Positions 26,954 through 35,200 of a stretch of DNA of 64,000 bases are shown here, piece by piece. Origin of the DNA: Oscillospiraceae bacterium. Lineage in GTDB: Bacteria; Bacillota; Clostridia; Oscillospirales; Acutalibacteraceae. The position numbers and the translations under genes were made by a program. Numbering within the stretch: the first letter of the stretch is position 1; every line of letters starts with the position of its first letter. Below the pieces are notes generated by a model. It made no database searches. It worked only from the letters and a program-made list of their open reading frames with translations, and was not told the origin of the DNA. Where the stretch lies: NCBI GenBank assembly GCA_022650485.1, contig JALCPP010000005.1, positions 160,476 to 224,475 on the forward strand, in the 5' to 3' direction.

Positions 26954-28016
26954 ATATTCTTGGTTTTCCCGTTGATTTTCGAATGATCAGGCGCGGCTGA
27001 TATTCCACGCGTGTAATACTTTCCGATTGATATTTTCCGGATCGAATTCGTTCGTCAAGAATATTCATTGCATTATGACCTTTTTCCAGAATGAAGTGCT
27101 CCACAGTGGTTAAAAAGATCTGTGGAAATTGAGAAGCAAAGATATTGTCGAACCCGCACACACTATAATCTTTTGGAACAGAGAAGCCAGCCTGTATGAT
27201 GCTTGTGATCGCACCGTAGGCTACCATATCATTCACCGCGATAACCGCGGTGATTTTTTTATGATCCAAGATATTTTTCATAAGCCGGAATCCAATATTT
27301 TGCTCTATCATCGGGTCTTGCAGGTCATCCTCCGACGAGTCAGTTTCAGATGAAACCAAGATATTTCCCTCTGGACAAAACCGCCGATAAAACTGCCGGA
27401 TTCCTTCCAGTCGTTTTAAACGAACCGCATTTTGTTCATTTAATGCGGTGGACAGAAAGGCAATATTGGTGTGCCCTAATTTGAGCAGATGTTCCGCTAC
27501 CAGCTCACCGGAACGGATACTGTCGATCTCGACGGTGTCAACGCCTATGGATGTGTTGCGGTCACCGATTACAACAACTGGAATGGTTTGGTTTAATTCC
27601 TCTACCAGTTCGCAGGACTGCGGGATAAAGGTAAAGACAATTCCGCAGAGCCCGCCGTGGGCAAAACGGGACAGTATCTTCTGCTCTCTGCCAATATCGC
27701 GGTAGGTACTGCAGGTCACGGTAGAGTAGCCTTTCGCAAAAGCTGTTTGTTCGATGGCCTGCACCAGAGAAGAATAATAGGGATTTGAAAGAACGGGGCA
27801 CATAATCAGAATCGTATCCTTAGGAAATGAAAAAGGGGACCGCACGGCCCGGCGGCGCTTTTTATAGCCCAGCTTTTCGGCAGCCTTTAATACTTTGCTG
27901 ATAGTTTCCGCCGTGAAAGGCGCATCGTCCGGATGATTTAAAATCATAGATACAGCGGACTGTGAAACACCGGCCAGCTTGGCAATGTCAATGGTTGTGG
28001 GATGAAAAGAGCTCAT
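26952..28016 (-). CDS. LacI family transcriptional regulator of the adjacent ABC/GDPD locus
   Basis: The 354-residue protein has an N-terminal LacI helix-turn-helix (TIDIAKLAGVSQSAVSMILNHP) with hinge helix, then a periplasmic-binding-protein-like sensor domain (FPKDTILIMCPVLSNPYYSSLVQAIE to CGFDNIFASQFPQIFLTTVEH). It probably represses the divergent operon 28220-37092 and itself until a sugar-like effector binds. A 14-bp motif shared by both promoters supports this. AGAGG precedes its ATG. Confidence 0.92.
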   Translation of the reverse strand: MSSFHPTTIDIAKLAGVSQSAVSMILNHPDDAPFTAETISKVLKAAEKLGYKKRRRAVRSPFSFPKDTILIMCPVLSNPYYSSLVQAIEQTAFAKGYSTVTCSTYRDIGREQKILSRFAHGGLCGIVFTFIPQSCELVEELNQTIPVVVIGDRNTSIGVDTVEIDSIRSGELVAEHLLKLGHTNIAFLSTALNEQNAVRLKRLEGIRQFYRRFCPEGNILVSSETDSSEDDLQDPMIEQNIGFRLMKNILDHKKITAVIAVNDMVAYGAITSIIQAGFSVPKDYSVCGFDNIFASQFPQIFLTTVEHFILEKGHNAMNILDERIRSGKYQSESITRVEYQPRLIIRKSTGKPRI

Positions 28017-28030
28017 ATAATTCCTCTTTT

Positions 28031-28077
28031 TTAATAATTAATAATTATAAGTATAGATATTTAATTGGGAAAGTCAA
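28031..28077 (-). promoter_or_regulatory. Promoter of the LacI gene with AT-rich operator at the start site
   Basis: On the minus strand TTGACT (28077-28072) and TATACT (28055-28050) are 16 bp apart. Immediately downstream, at 28031-28047, lies TTAATAATTAATAATTA, whose first 14 bases (near-palindromic, six of seven pairs) recur exactly at 28195-28208 before the divergent operon. Confidence 0.6.
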
Positions 28078-28153
28078 GCTGCGCAAATAAAATTTAACAA
28101 AAATCTAAAACGATTTTTACGCTATTTTACTTTATCATTCGTCAAATCAATTC

Positions 28154-28208
28154 TATAATCAAGTTGTTCAAAAAATTATTATTAATATTTGCAATTAATA
28201 ATTAATAA
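28154..28208 (+). promoter_or_regulatory. Promoter region and operator copy for the sugar/GDPD operon
   Basis: A TATAAT (28154-28159) with a weak -35 (TTTATC, 28131-28136, 17-bp spacer) is followed by TTAATAATTAATAA (28195-28208), identical to the 14-mer in the lacI promoter. It ends about 10 nt before the first gene. Confidence 0.5.
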
Positions 28209-28219
28209 GGGGATACAGA

Positions 28220-29017
28220 ATGCGCGTATATTATTCCACACTTTGTAAGATTGGGTCAGACCTTTCAAAATATCTTGATGAAATGATTCAATATGGCGGA
28301 GATGCCATTGAACTGATGATGGATGGACCCGAATGGAATGAATTTCAAGACCGTGGTCAGGAACTGATTGAGCTTCTGTCTGAAAAAACGGCGAATTATT
28401 CCATTCATACACCATCATGGGACATGAATCTGACGAGTGAAAATGTCAGGGCAAGAAATGCTGCGTTGGATTCTTACCGTGATTCCATTGTATTTGCTTC
28501 TAAACTTCACGCTTCCCATGTAGTGATTCATCCGGGATTCTGCTATGCCCCTACCTTTGATAAAACGGCTGCGCGTGAACGGGCAGGGCAGGCGATTGAT
28601 CTGTTGTGCCGCTTTAATCAGGAGTACCGGGTTCCTCTTTTGGTGGAAAACGTGGGAAGTTGTGCAACGTCTATTTTTTCACAGGATGAATATATCCGAT
28701 TTATTGAAAGCTTTGCCGGTCAAATTGGCTGCCTGCTCGATGTTGGACATGCACACATGTGTGGGTGGGACCTTCCAAAAACCATTGCACAACTAAAACC
28801 GTACTTATGCGCTGTCCATCTTCACGATAATCATGGTGATGCAGATTCCCATCTGCCTATTGGGTGCGGAACCGTACCGTGGAAATCTGTTTTTTAGGCT
28901 TTGAGTGCATGTAGGCCTGACTTACAGCTCATTCTTGAATATGACATTGGCACACCTGTTGACAAGCTAAAAGAAGGAAAGGAGATGCTGCGCCATGCCT
29001 TTCTCTTAAAAGAGTAA
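28220..29017 (+). pseudogene. Sugar phosphate isomerase/epimerase (AP-endonuclease-2 TIM barrel) interrupted by an in-frame amber codon
   Basis: Residues 1-225 carry the xylose-isomerase-like barrel motifs: SIHTPSWDMN, VVIHPGF, LLVENVG (metal Glu), LLDVGHAHMCGWD and VHLHDNHGD. A TAG at 28895-28897 then stops the frame after WKSVF. Reading on in the same frame gives ALSACRPDLQLILEYDIG and a helical tail to a TAA at 29015-29017. This is the expected C-terminus, including the last metal-ligand Glu of LILEYD. Thus one codon, probably a former CAG, is all that breaks it. TAG is an ordinary stop elsewhere here. The substrate is unknown. It is first in the LacI-controlled operon. Confidence 0.85.
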
Positions 29018-29062
29018 GGATGGATAAGTCTGACCACAGATTTGAAAGGAGTATTAAAACAA

Positions 29063-30412
29063 ATGAAACTAACAAAAGTTCTAACAGCGATCTTGGCATT
29101 AGGAGTGGCGTGTACCCCGCTGACCGCCTGCTCTTCCTCTTCGTCCGGAACGTCGTCACAGAGCACCGCAGCGGTGTCTTCGGAGGCTTCCAAAGATACT
29201 TCATCCAATGTAAGCCTGAATTTCTACTATCCGGTTTCCGTTGGCGGTCCCCTTACCAAAATTATTGACCAGCTTTGCACGGACTTTACAAAGGAACATC
29301 CCAATATTAAAGTAAACCCCATTTACACCGGCAGCTACGCCGACACCCGCACAAAGGTGCAGACCGGTCTGAAAAGCGGCACCGGACCGGATGTTGCCAT
29401 CATGTTTTCTACCGATCTGTTTTCTTTGCTGGATATGAATGCGATTGTAGATGTTGATACCGTTGCAAAAAATGATGACAAGGCCGAAACTAAAAAATTG
29501 ATTGATGATTTTTACCCCGGCTTCATGCTGAATACACAGGCCAAGGGCAAAACGTGGGGCGTTCCGTTCCAGCGCAGCACCATTGTTTTGTACTACAACA
29601 AGGATGCTTTTAAAGAAGCAGGCTTAGACCCGGAAAAAGCACCTTCCACTTGGGATGAATTAATGGCAGATGCGAAGAAGCTGACAAAATCCGGCCGCTA
29701 TGGCATCGAAATCCCATCCACCGGTTATGCTTACTGGATGCTGCAAACCTTTACTCTGCAGCAGAATGGCAAAAACCTGATGAATACCGACGGAAATAAA
29801 GTATTCTTTAATTCACCGGAAGCTGTGAAGGGCCTTTCGTTCTGGAAACAGCTTGCTGACGAGAAAGTCATGCCGAAGGGTACTATTCAGTGGGCAACGA
29901 CTCCGACCGACTTTATTCAGGGTAAAACAGCCATGATGTACCACACAACTGGCAACCTGACCAACGTGAAGAAAAACGCCAAGTTTAACTTTGGTGTTGC
30001 GATGCTGCCAAAGAATGAAACATACGGTTCCCCGACAGGCGGCGGAAACTTCTACATTTTCAAAGATAAACCGGCAGAACATCAGCAGGCTGCATGGGAA
30101 TTTGTAAAATGGATGACGACTCCGGAAAGAATTGCTCAGTGGAGCATCAACACCGGTTATGTTGCCCCGAGAAAATCCGCTTATGAAACCGATGCAATGA
30201 AGAAGTATGTGAAGGATTTCCCGTACGCTACCACTGCAAGAGATCAGCTGGAGTATGCTGCCGCCGAGCTTTCCACAAATGAAAACGGGAAAGTTACAAA
30301 GGCGATTGAAGACAATATTCAGAACGCGCTTACCGGTTCCAAAACGGTGGAACAGGCCTTGAACGATGCTCAAAAAGAAGCGGAAGGATATTTGAAGCCT
30401 TACCAGAACTAA
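29063..30412 (+). CDS. ABC transporter substrate-binding lipoprotein (UgpB-like, family 1 extracellular solute-binding)
   Basis: The 449-residue exported lipoprotein has a signal peptide ending in the lipobox LTAC and a Ser/Thr-rich spacer. The mature domain resembles glycerol-3-phosphate/sugar binding proteins (GVPFQRSTIVLYYNKDAFKEAG, FIQGKTAMMYHTTGN, VKWMTTPERIAQWSINTGYVAPR). The UgpB flavour fits the secreted glycerophosphodiesterase encoded three genes downstream, which would release glycerol phosphate or a phospho-sugar. That link is inference. ATG 29063 is used (AAGGAG at 29046-29051). The earlier TTG at 29042 lacks a site. Confidence 0.9.
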   Translation: MKLTKVLTAILALGVACTPLTACSSSSSGTSSQSTAAVSSEASKDTSSNVSLNFYYPVSVGGPLTKIIDQLCTDFTKEHPNIKVNPIYTGSYADTRTKVQTGLKSGTGPDVAIMFSTDLFSLLDMNAIVDVDTVAKNDDKAETKKLIDDFYPGFMLNTQAKGKTWGVPFQRSTIVLYYNKDAFKEAGLDPEKAPSTWDELMADAKKLTKSGRYGIEIPSTGYAYWMLQTFTLQQNGKNLMNTDGNKVFFNSPEAVKGLSFWKQLADEKVMPKGTIQWATTPTDFIQGKTAMMYHTTGNLTNVKKNAKFNFGVAMLPKNETYGSPTGGGNFYIFKDKPAEHQQAAWEFVKWMTTPERIAQWSINTGYVAPRKSAYETDAMKKYVKDFPYATTARDQLEYAAAELSTNENGKVTKAIEDNIQNALTGSKTVEQALNDAQKEAEGYLKPYQN

Positions 30413-30429
30413 AGGAAGTAAATGAAATC

Positions 30430-30459
30430 AAGCCTTCGGCTGAATTTTGCCGAAGGCTT
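30430..30459 (+). terminator. Intercistronic stem-loop between binding-protein and permease genes
   Basis: AAGCCTTCGGC (30430-30440) is perfectly complementary to GCCGAAGGCTT (30449-30459), with an 8-nt loop and no real U-run. Such hairpins stabilise the upstream mRNA or partly terminate, so binding protein exceeds permease. An ORF frame from 30422 runs through it by chance. Confidence 0.7.
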
Positions 30460-30481
30460 CTGTGGGAAACGAGAAGTTGCA

Positions 30482-31366
30482 ATGAATCATAAGCCATTGA
30501 AATTGAAAAAGAAAGCAGTAGCGACCCTGACCGCATGGGCGCTGGTGCTCCCGTCATTTATCTTTTTATGCGTATTTACGCTGTATCCGATTGCCCAAAC
30601 ATTGTTCGGCAGCTTATTTAGTGAGAGCCTTTCCCAGATTCACGCGGCATTTGCCGGGGTGCAAAATTATATCAACTTATTTCAGGACGAAGTGTTCCTT
30701 CGTGCTTTCTGGAACAATCTGATTGTTGCACTTATCACCGTTCCGGTTGATATCATCCTGGCGACAGCGATGGCGGTGTTTACCAATACAGTGAAACACG
30801 GAAAGTGGCTGGTTCGGCTTGCGTTTTTCTATCCGGTTATTCTGCCGATGATTGCCGCAGCTAATATCTGGCTCTTTATTTATACGCCGCAGTACGGGCT
30901 TGTGGGAATGCTGAACAGCAGTTGGAACCTTTTGGGGACTCCCTCCACCGTCCTTCCCGCCATTATTGTGATGCTTGTCTGGAAACAATCCGGGTATTTC
31001 ATGATTTTTTACCTGTCTGGGCTGCAGAACATTTCGAAAGAAGTTTATGAGGCGGCAAAAATGGACGGGGCCGGGTCGTTCCGTATTTTCCGCTCCATCA
31101 CATGGCCGCTTTTAAGGCCGATTACCCTGTTTTCCTTCATCATCGCATTGACGGATTCCTATAAGATGGTGGATTATCTGTATTTGATGACTGACGGAGG
31201 ACCGAATAATTCCAGCAATATGTTGCTCTACTATATTTACCAAACGGGGTTCAATTTCTGGGATATCGGAAAAGCATCCACGATTACCAGCATTCTTGTT
31301 GTTTTGTTATTGCTGATTTCAACCGTCAGCTTTTTCCGACAGGACAAAAGAATTGTTTACAGCTGA
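30482..31366 (+). CDS. ABC sugar transporter permease (MalF/UgpA type)
   Basis: The 294-residue inner-membrane subunit has six predicted transmembrane segments and the cytoplasmic EAA loop EVYEAAKMDGAGSFRIFRSITWPLL that docks the ATPase. ATG 30482 gives the usual MalF-like start (basic tail, then ATLTAWALVLPSFIFLCVF). The ATG at 30422 lies in the hairpin region. It pairs with the next permease. No ATPase gene is present in this locus, so a shared MsmK-like ATPase elsewhere is expected. Confidence 0.9.
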   Translation: MNHKPLKLKKKAVATLTAWALVLPSFIFLCVFTLYPIAQTLFGSLFSESLSQIHAAFAGVQNYINLFQDEVFLRAFWNNLIVALITVPVDIILATAMAVFTNTVKHGKWLVRLAFFYPVILPMIAAANIWLFIYTPQYGLVGMLNSSWNLLGTPSTVLPAIIVMLVWKQSGYFMIFYLSGLQNISKEVYEAAKMDGAGSFRIFRSITWPLLRPITLFSFIIALTDSYKMVDYLYLMTDGGPNNSSNMLLYYIYQTGFNFWDIGKASTITSILVVLLLLISTVSFFRQDKRIVYS

Positions 31367-31379
31367 GGAGGGATGCTTC

Positions 31380-32201
31380 ATGAAATCAAGACAAACAACG
31401 GCTTCACGTATTTTTCATATTGTCATGTACCTGACGGCGCTTCTCTGGTTGGTTCCTCTATTGTGGATGGTACGTACCGCCTTTGTGCCGCAGGATGCGG
31501 CGATGAATCTGACGACGGTGGTCGCGCCAACTTTAGATAACTTTACCGAAGTGCTGACTTCCGCGCCCTTCGGGTCTTACTACCTTAATACCATTCTGAT
31601 TGTGATAGGAACGCTTGCCGTCCAGTTCTTTCTGATTACGCTGGCGGGCTATGCGTTTGCACGGCTCAATTTCTGGGGAAAAGATGTTCTGTTCACCCTG
31701 TTTTTGGCACAGCTGATGATTACACCGGATGTGCTGATTTTCCCCACTTATCAGCTTATGGTCAAATTTCATCTGGCCAACACTCTGCCGGGAATTATGG
31801 TTCCGTTTTTTGCCTCTGCCATGGGGATCTTTCTTATGCGCCAGAACCTTCGCTCTATTCCGGAGGAACTGGAAGAAGCGGCAAAAATGGAGGGCTGTTC
31901 CGTTTGGAAAATTATCTGGAAAGTTTATGCCCCTCTGCTGCGGCCAACTTACGTTGCGTTCAGTCTGGTTTCCGTTTCTTACCACTGGAACGATTTTCTT
32001 TGGCCGCTTGTCATGGTCAACGACGTAAACAAAAGGCCGTTGACACTGGGCCTTGCGGTCTTTGCCCAGGCCTATGAAACCGGGGCACAGTGGAGCGACA
32101 TCTGTGCGGCTACCTGCATTGTAATTGCGCCGCTCCTGTTTATTTTCCTGTTTTTCCAGCGTCAGTTTATCGAAAGTTTTGCTAAATCCGGCCTAAAATA
32201 A
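31380..32201 (+). CDS. ABC sugar transporter permease (MalG/UgpE type)
   Basis: The 273-residue second permease has six transmembrane segments, with the EAA loop EELEEAAKMEGCSVWKIIWKVYAPLL at about residues 160-185. ATG 31380 lies behind GGAGGG, 13 nt after the preceding gene. It forms the channel heterodimer with the 30482-31366 product. Confidence 0.9.
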   Translation: MKSRQTTASRIFHIVMYLTALLWLVPLLWMVRTAFVPQDAAMNLTTVVAPTLDNFTEVLTSAPFGSYYLNTILIVIGTLAVQFFLITLAGYAFARLNFWGKDVLFTLFLAQLMITPDVLIFPTYQLMVKFHLANTLPGIMVPFFASAMGIFLMRQNLRSIPEELEEAAKMEGCSVWKIIWKVYAPLLRPTYVAFSLVSVSYHWNDFLWPLVMVNDVNKRPLTLGLAVFAQAYETGAQWSDICAATCIVIAPLLFIFLFFQRQFIESFAKSGLK

Positions 32202-32217
32202 AATGGAGGGTTAGTGC

Positions 32218-35200
32218 TTGAACAACGTTCATAAAAAAATCGTAGCAATCACTTTACTGATCACTCAACTAATTGCCTCACTATTTGTCAGCGGAATCCC
32301 GGCTTATGCCGCGGAGACTCTGCCCAACGAAGAGACTGTGGAGGCCTGTATGGTCGACAAGTCCCCGATTATCAACGGTGACCTGAAAGATTCCGCGTGG
32401 ACTTTGGACAACGACATTGCGGTCAGCGCGGAAGAAGTGCCGCAGCACGCGAAATATGGAATCCTTTGGGATTATACCTATTTGTACGTTGGGGTAGATA
32501 TCGAAAACGACACGGAGCTGGTTGACGGTTCCGCATGGGACAGCGGCGACATTGTCAGTTTGCTGTTTGACCCGACTAAGCACAAGAGTTCCCCTTATGA
32601 TTCTTCCGACTGGCAGTTTGGAGTAGGGTACAATTCTTCAGACGCATTCAATCCCTATATTTTGATGGGGGGCGGCATGCAAAATACCCAGAACCAAAGG
32701 GATGCCATGCAGCGCAACCTGATGGCTGCCACAAAGAAGACCTCCGATGGCTGGAGCGTTGAAATGGCTATCCCGTGGGAAAACTTGGGGGTGGACCCCT
32801 ACCTTCAGCAGGACTTTGGCTTTGACGTTGCCGTAGACAACATGATCAAGAGCGGCGAACACAAAGGTCTGCATTCCGCTATCTGGTGCAATGCGGACGG
32901 CTCTGCCAGCTTTTGGAATAATACGTCTGCCTTTGGCTGTTTGAATTTGTCGGACACAGTCGTCGAAAATGACGATGACGATATTATTTATCAGCAGGAT
33001 TTTGATGATTTGGAAGACGGACCTCTGCCGGAAGGCTTCACTCCGCCTGAGGGGCAGGAATCCGGATGGTCTGTGCAAGACGGTAAACTGGTGGGTGATT
33101 TTGGCTACGGAGAAGGTCAGCGGCGTATTGCGCTTCCCGCGCTGGGGGATAATTTCACCTATCAGACGGACATGTCTTTTCACAGCTATGCGAATACCGG
33201 CCGGTGGACTTCTGCTTTTTATCGCGGCAGTCAGGACAACGGCACAAGCTATTACCATTTTACCAATCGATTTAACGGTGCCGGAGAAATCTCCGGGCTG
33301 GCGGGCAGCAAGTGGATTTCAGCTGTGAATACCGCTGGCAGCGGGGAATCCGCTTCGTTAACAAAAGATGTTCCCTGCCACTTGGAAATCAACGCCTTCG
33401 GGCAACTCCTTTCCCATAAGCGCACCGGGGATACGGATGATATTACGTTTGACCATCAGGCAGATGCCTATGACCACTATAAGGCGGGTGAACTGCTTGA
33501 GCGTGGCCGGTTCGGCTTGCAGATCGACCAGGCGAATGTTGCTTATGACAATATCCTGATTGAACGGCTGAATGTTACGGATATTACCGTTGACGGGATT
33601 AACGAAAGTGCAGAGCAGCTGGATGATATCAATCCGGTTGTAACAGCCGATTTTTCCAATGGCCTGGAGACACCGATTGATTTGAGAGATGCCAAACTGT
33701 ATTCGTCCAATCCTGAGGTAATCCGGATTAACGACGATGGCAGCATGAAAGCATTGAAAACCGGTACCTCTAAAATCGCTGTTATCTATGGAAACAAACT
33801 GTTCGAACAGGATGTAGAGGTTACCCCGACCGAAAGAACGCCTGAAATTACGGAGCTGACGCCCGAAAAGTCTTTCTATTCTGTTGTCAACGGCGGTTCC
33901 CTCAACCTTTCCGATGTGAACATGGCTGCCAAAAACGAAATTGGCGACACTCAGAACCTGACCGGTGACGATTCACAAATTTCGTGGGATTCTTCCGACG
34001 AAGACATTGCTTCTGTTTCGGAAGGAAAAATCAATGCAAAATCCCTTGGCGTGGCTGCGGTTACCGCACATGCAGGGCGCGCTACCAGCTCTCCTGTTGT
34101 AATTTGGGTTAAAGAAAGTGACGCAGACAATACCTATTTAAGCGAAAACTTTGAAAGTGGAAGTATGCCGGAAGCATGGCAGAAGCTGAAGGGCAATGCC
34201 GAGGTGGTTGATGACGGCAGCGGCAACAAGTCTTTGCAGCTGCAACCCTACACACGTGTTTTGATTCCGATGCCGAACGGTGTGGGGGACTACACGATTG
34301 ATGCCGACGTTAGTTATACAGAGGCCGCCAATACTGCGCGGTGGGCATCGGTGATGTACCGTGTCCAAAATCAGAATTACCCTTATTTCCAATTTGCCGT
34401 CCGGCAGAATACAGCCGCTCCCAACGGAACGGAATTTGCAATGCTGACGGAATCGGGCTGCTGGGATGTACGAAGAAAGGCATCCTTTTCCGGTGGTTCT
34501 ATGGACCCCGGGGTAGTTCGTCACATGCAGATTACCGTAACCGGCGACCGTGTTCGTCAAACCCTTGACGGGGAACAGATGGAATTTACCGACCTGGCCG
34601 GGGATTACCTGTCGGGGGACATCGGACTGCAGACGGACAACTTAACTGCGCGTTTCGATAATATTAAAGTTCAGCTTAACCCGGAAATGCTTCCGGAAGT
34701 TCCCGCAGAAGACCGTCAGTTTGCGGCACCGAAGATTCTAAACGAGAATTTAGTCAACGGCCCCACGGTGACCTATGATCATCCGCAGAGCCTTTCTCAG
34801 ATTCAATCCTTGATTTCAGACAACACAACTTCTTCCCTGCTTCTGGATTTGAAACTGGAAGATTCTAAGCTGGCTGTTTACAGCGGAAGCAAAAGAATCG
34901 GCAGCTTGGATGAAGTAAAGGATTGTGCCCTTGGTAAATTGATTATGATGTTCTCTTTGCCGGACACAGCCGCTGCAGACGCATTCGCCCAGTACATTCA
35001 GCAGAACAAACTGGAAGATATCAATGTGGTCAGCTCTAACGAGGACGTCTTAAAAGAATTCCGCGACCATGCCACAACTTCCAGAGCGACTCTGCTGATT
35101 AACCAGAAGACAATTGACAGAAACGATGTGGGCGATTGGACGGGAAAAGCAAATATCGGCAAATGCAAATCCGTGATTCTGTCGCAGTCTGCCGCGACGA

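Noticed and set aside
28895..28897. Programmed recoding (for example pyrrolysine) at the amber codon
   Set aside because: TAG is used as a normal stop by neighbouring genes, and no recoding stem or Pyl gene is visible in the window. A simple mutation is the economical reading.
30422..30481. Longer start for the first UgpA-like permease
   Set aside because: The extra codons lie in the intercistronic hairpin and encode nothing like the family N-terminus.
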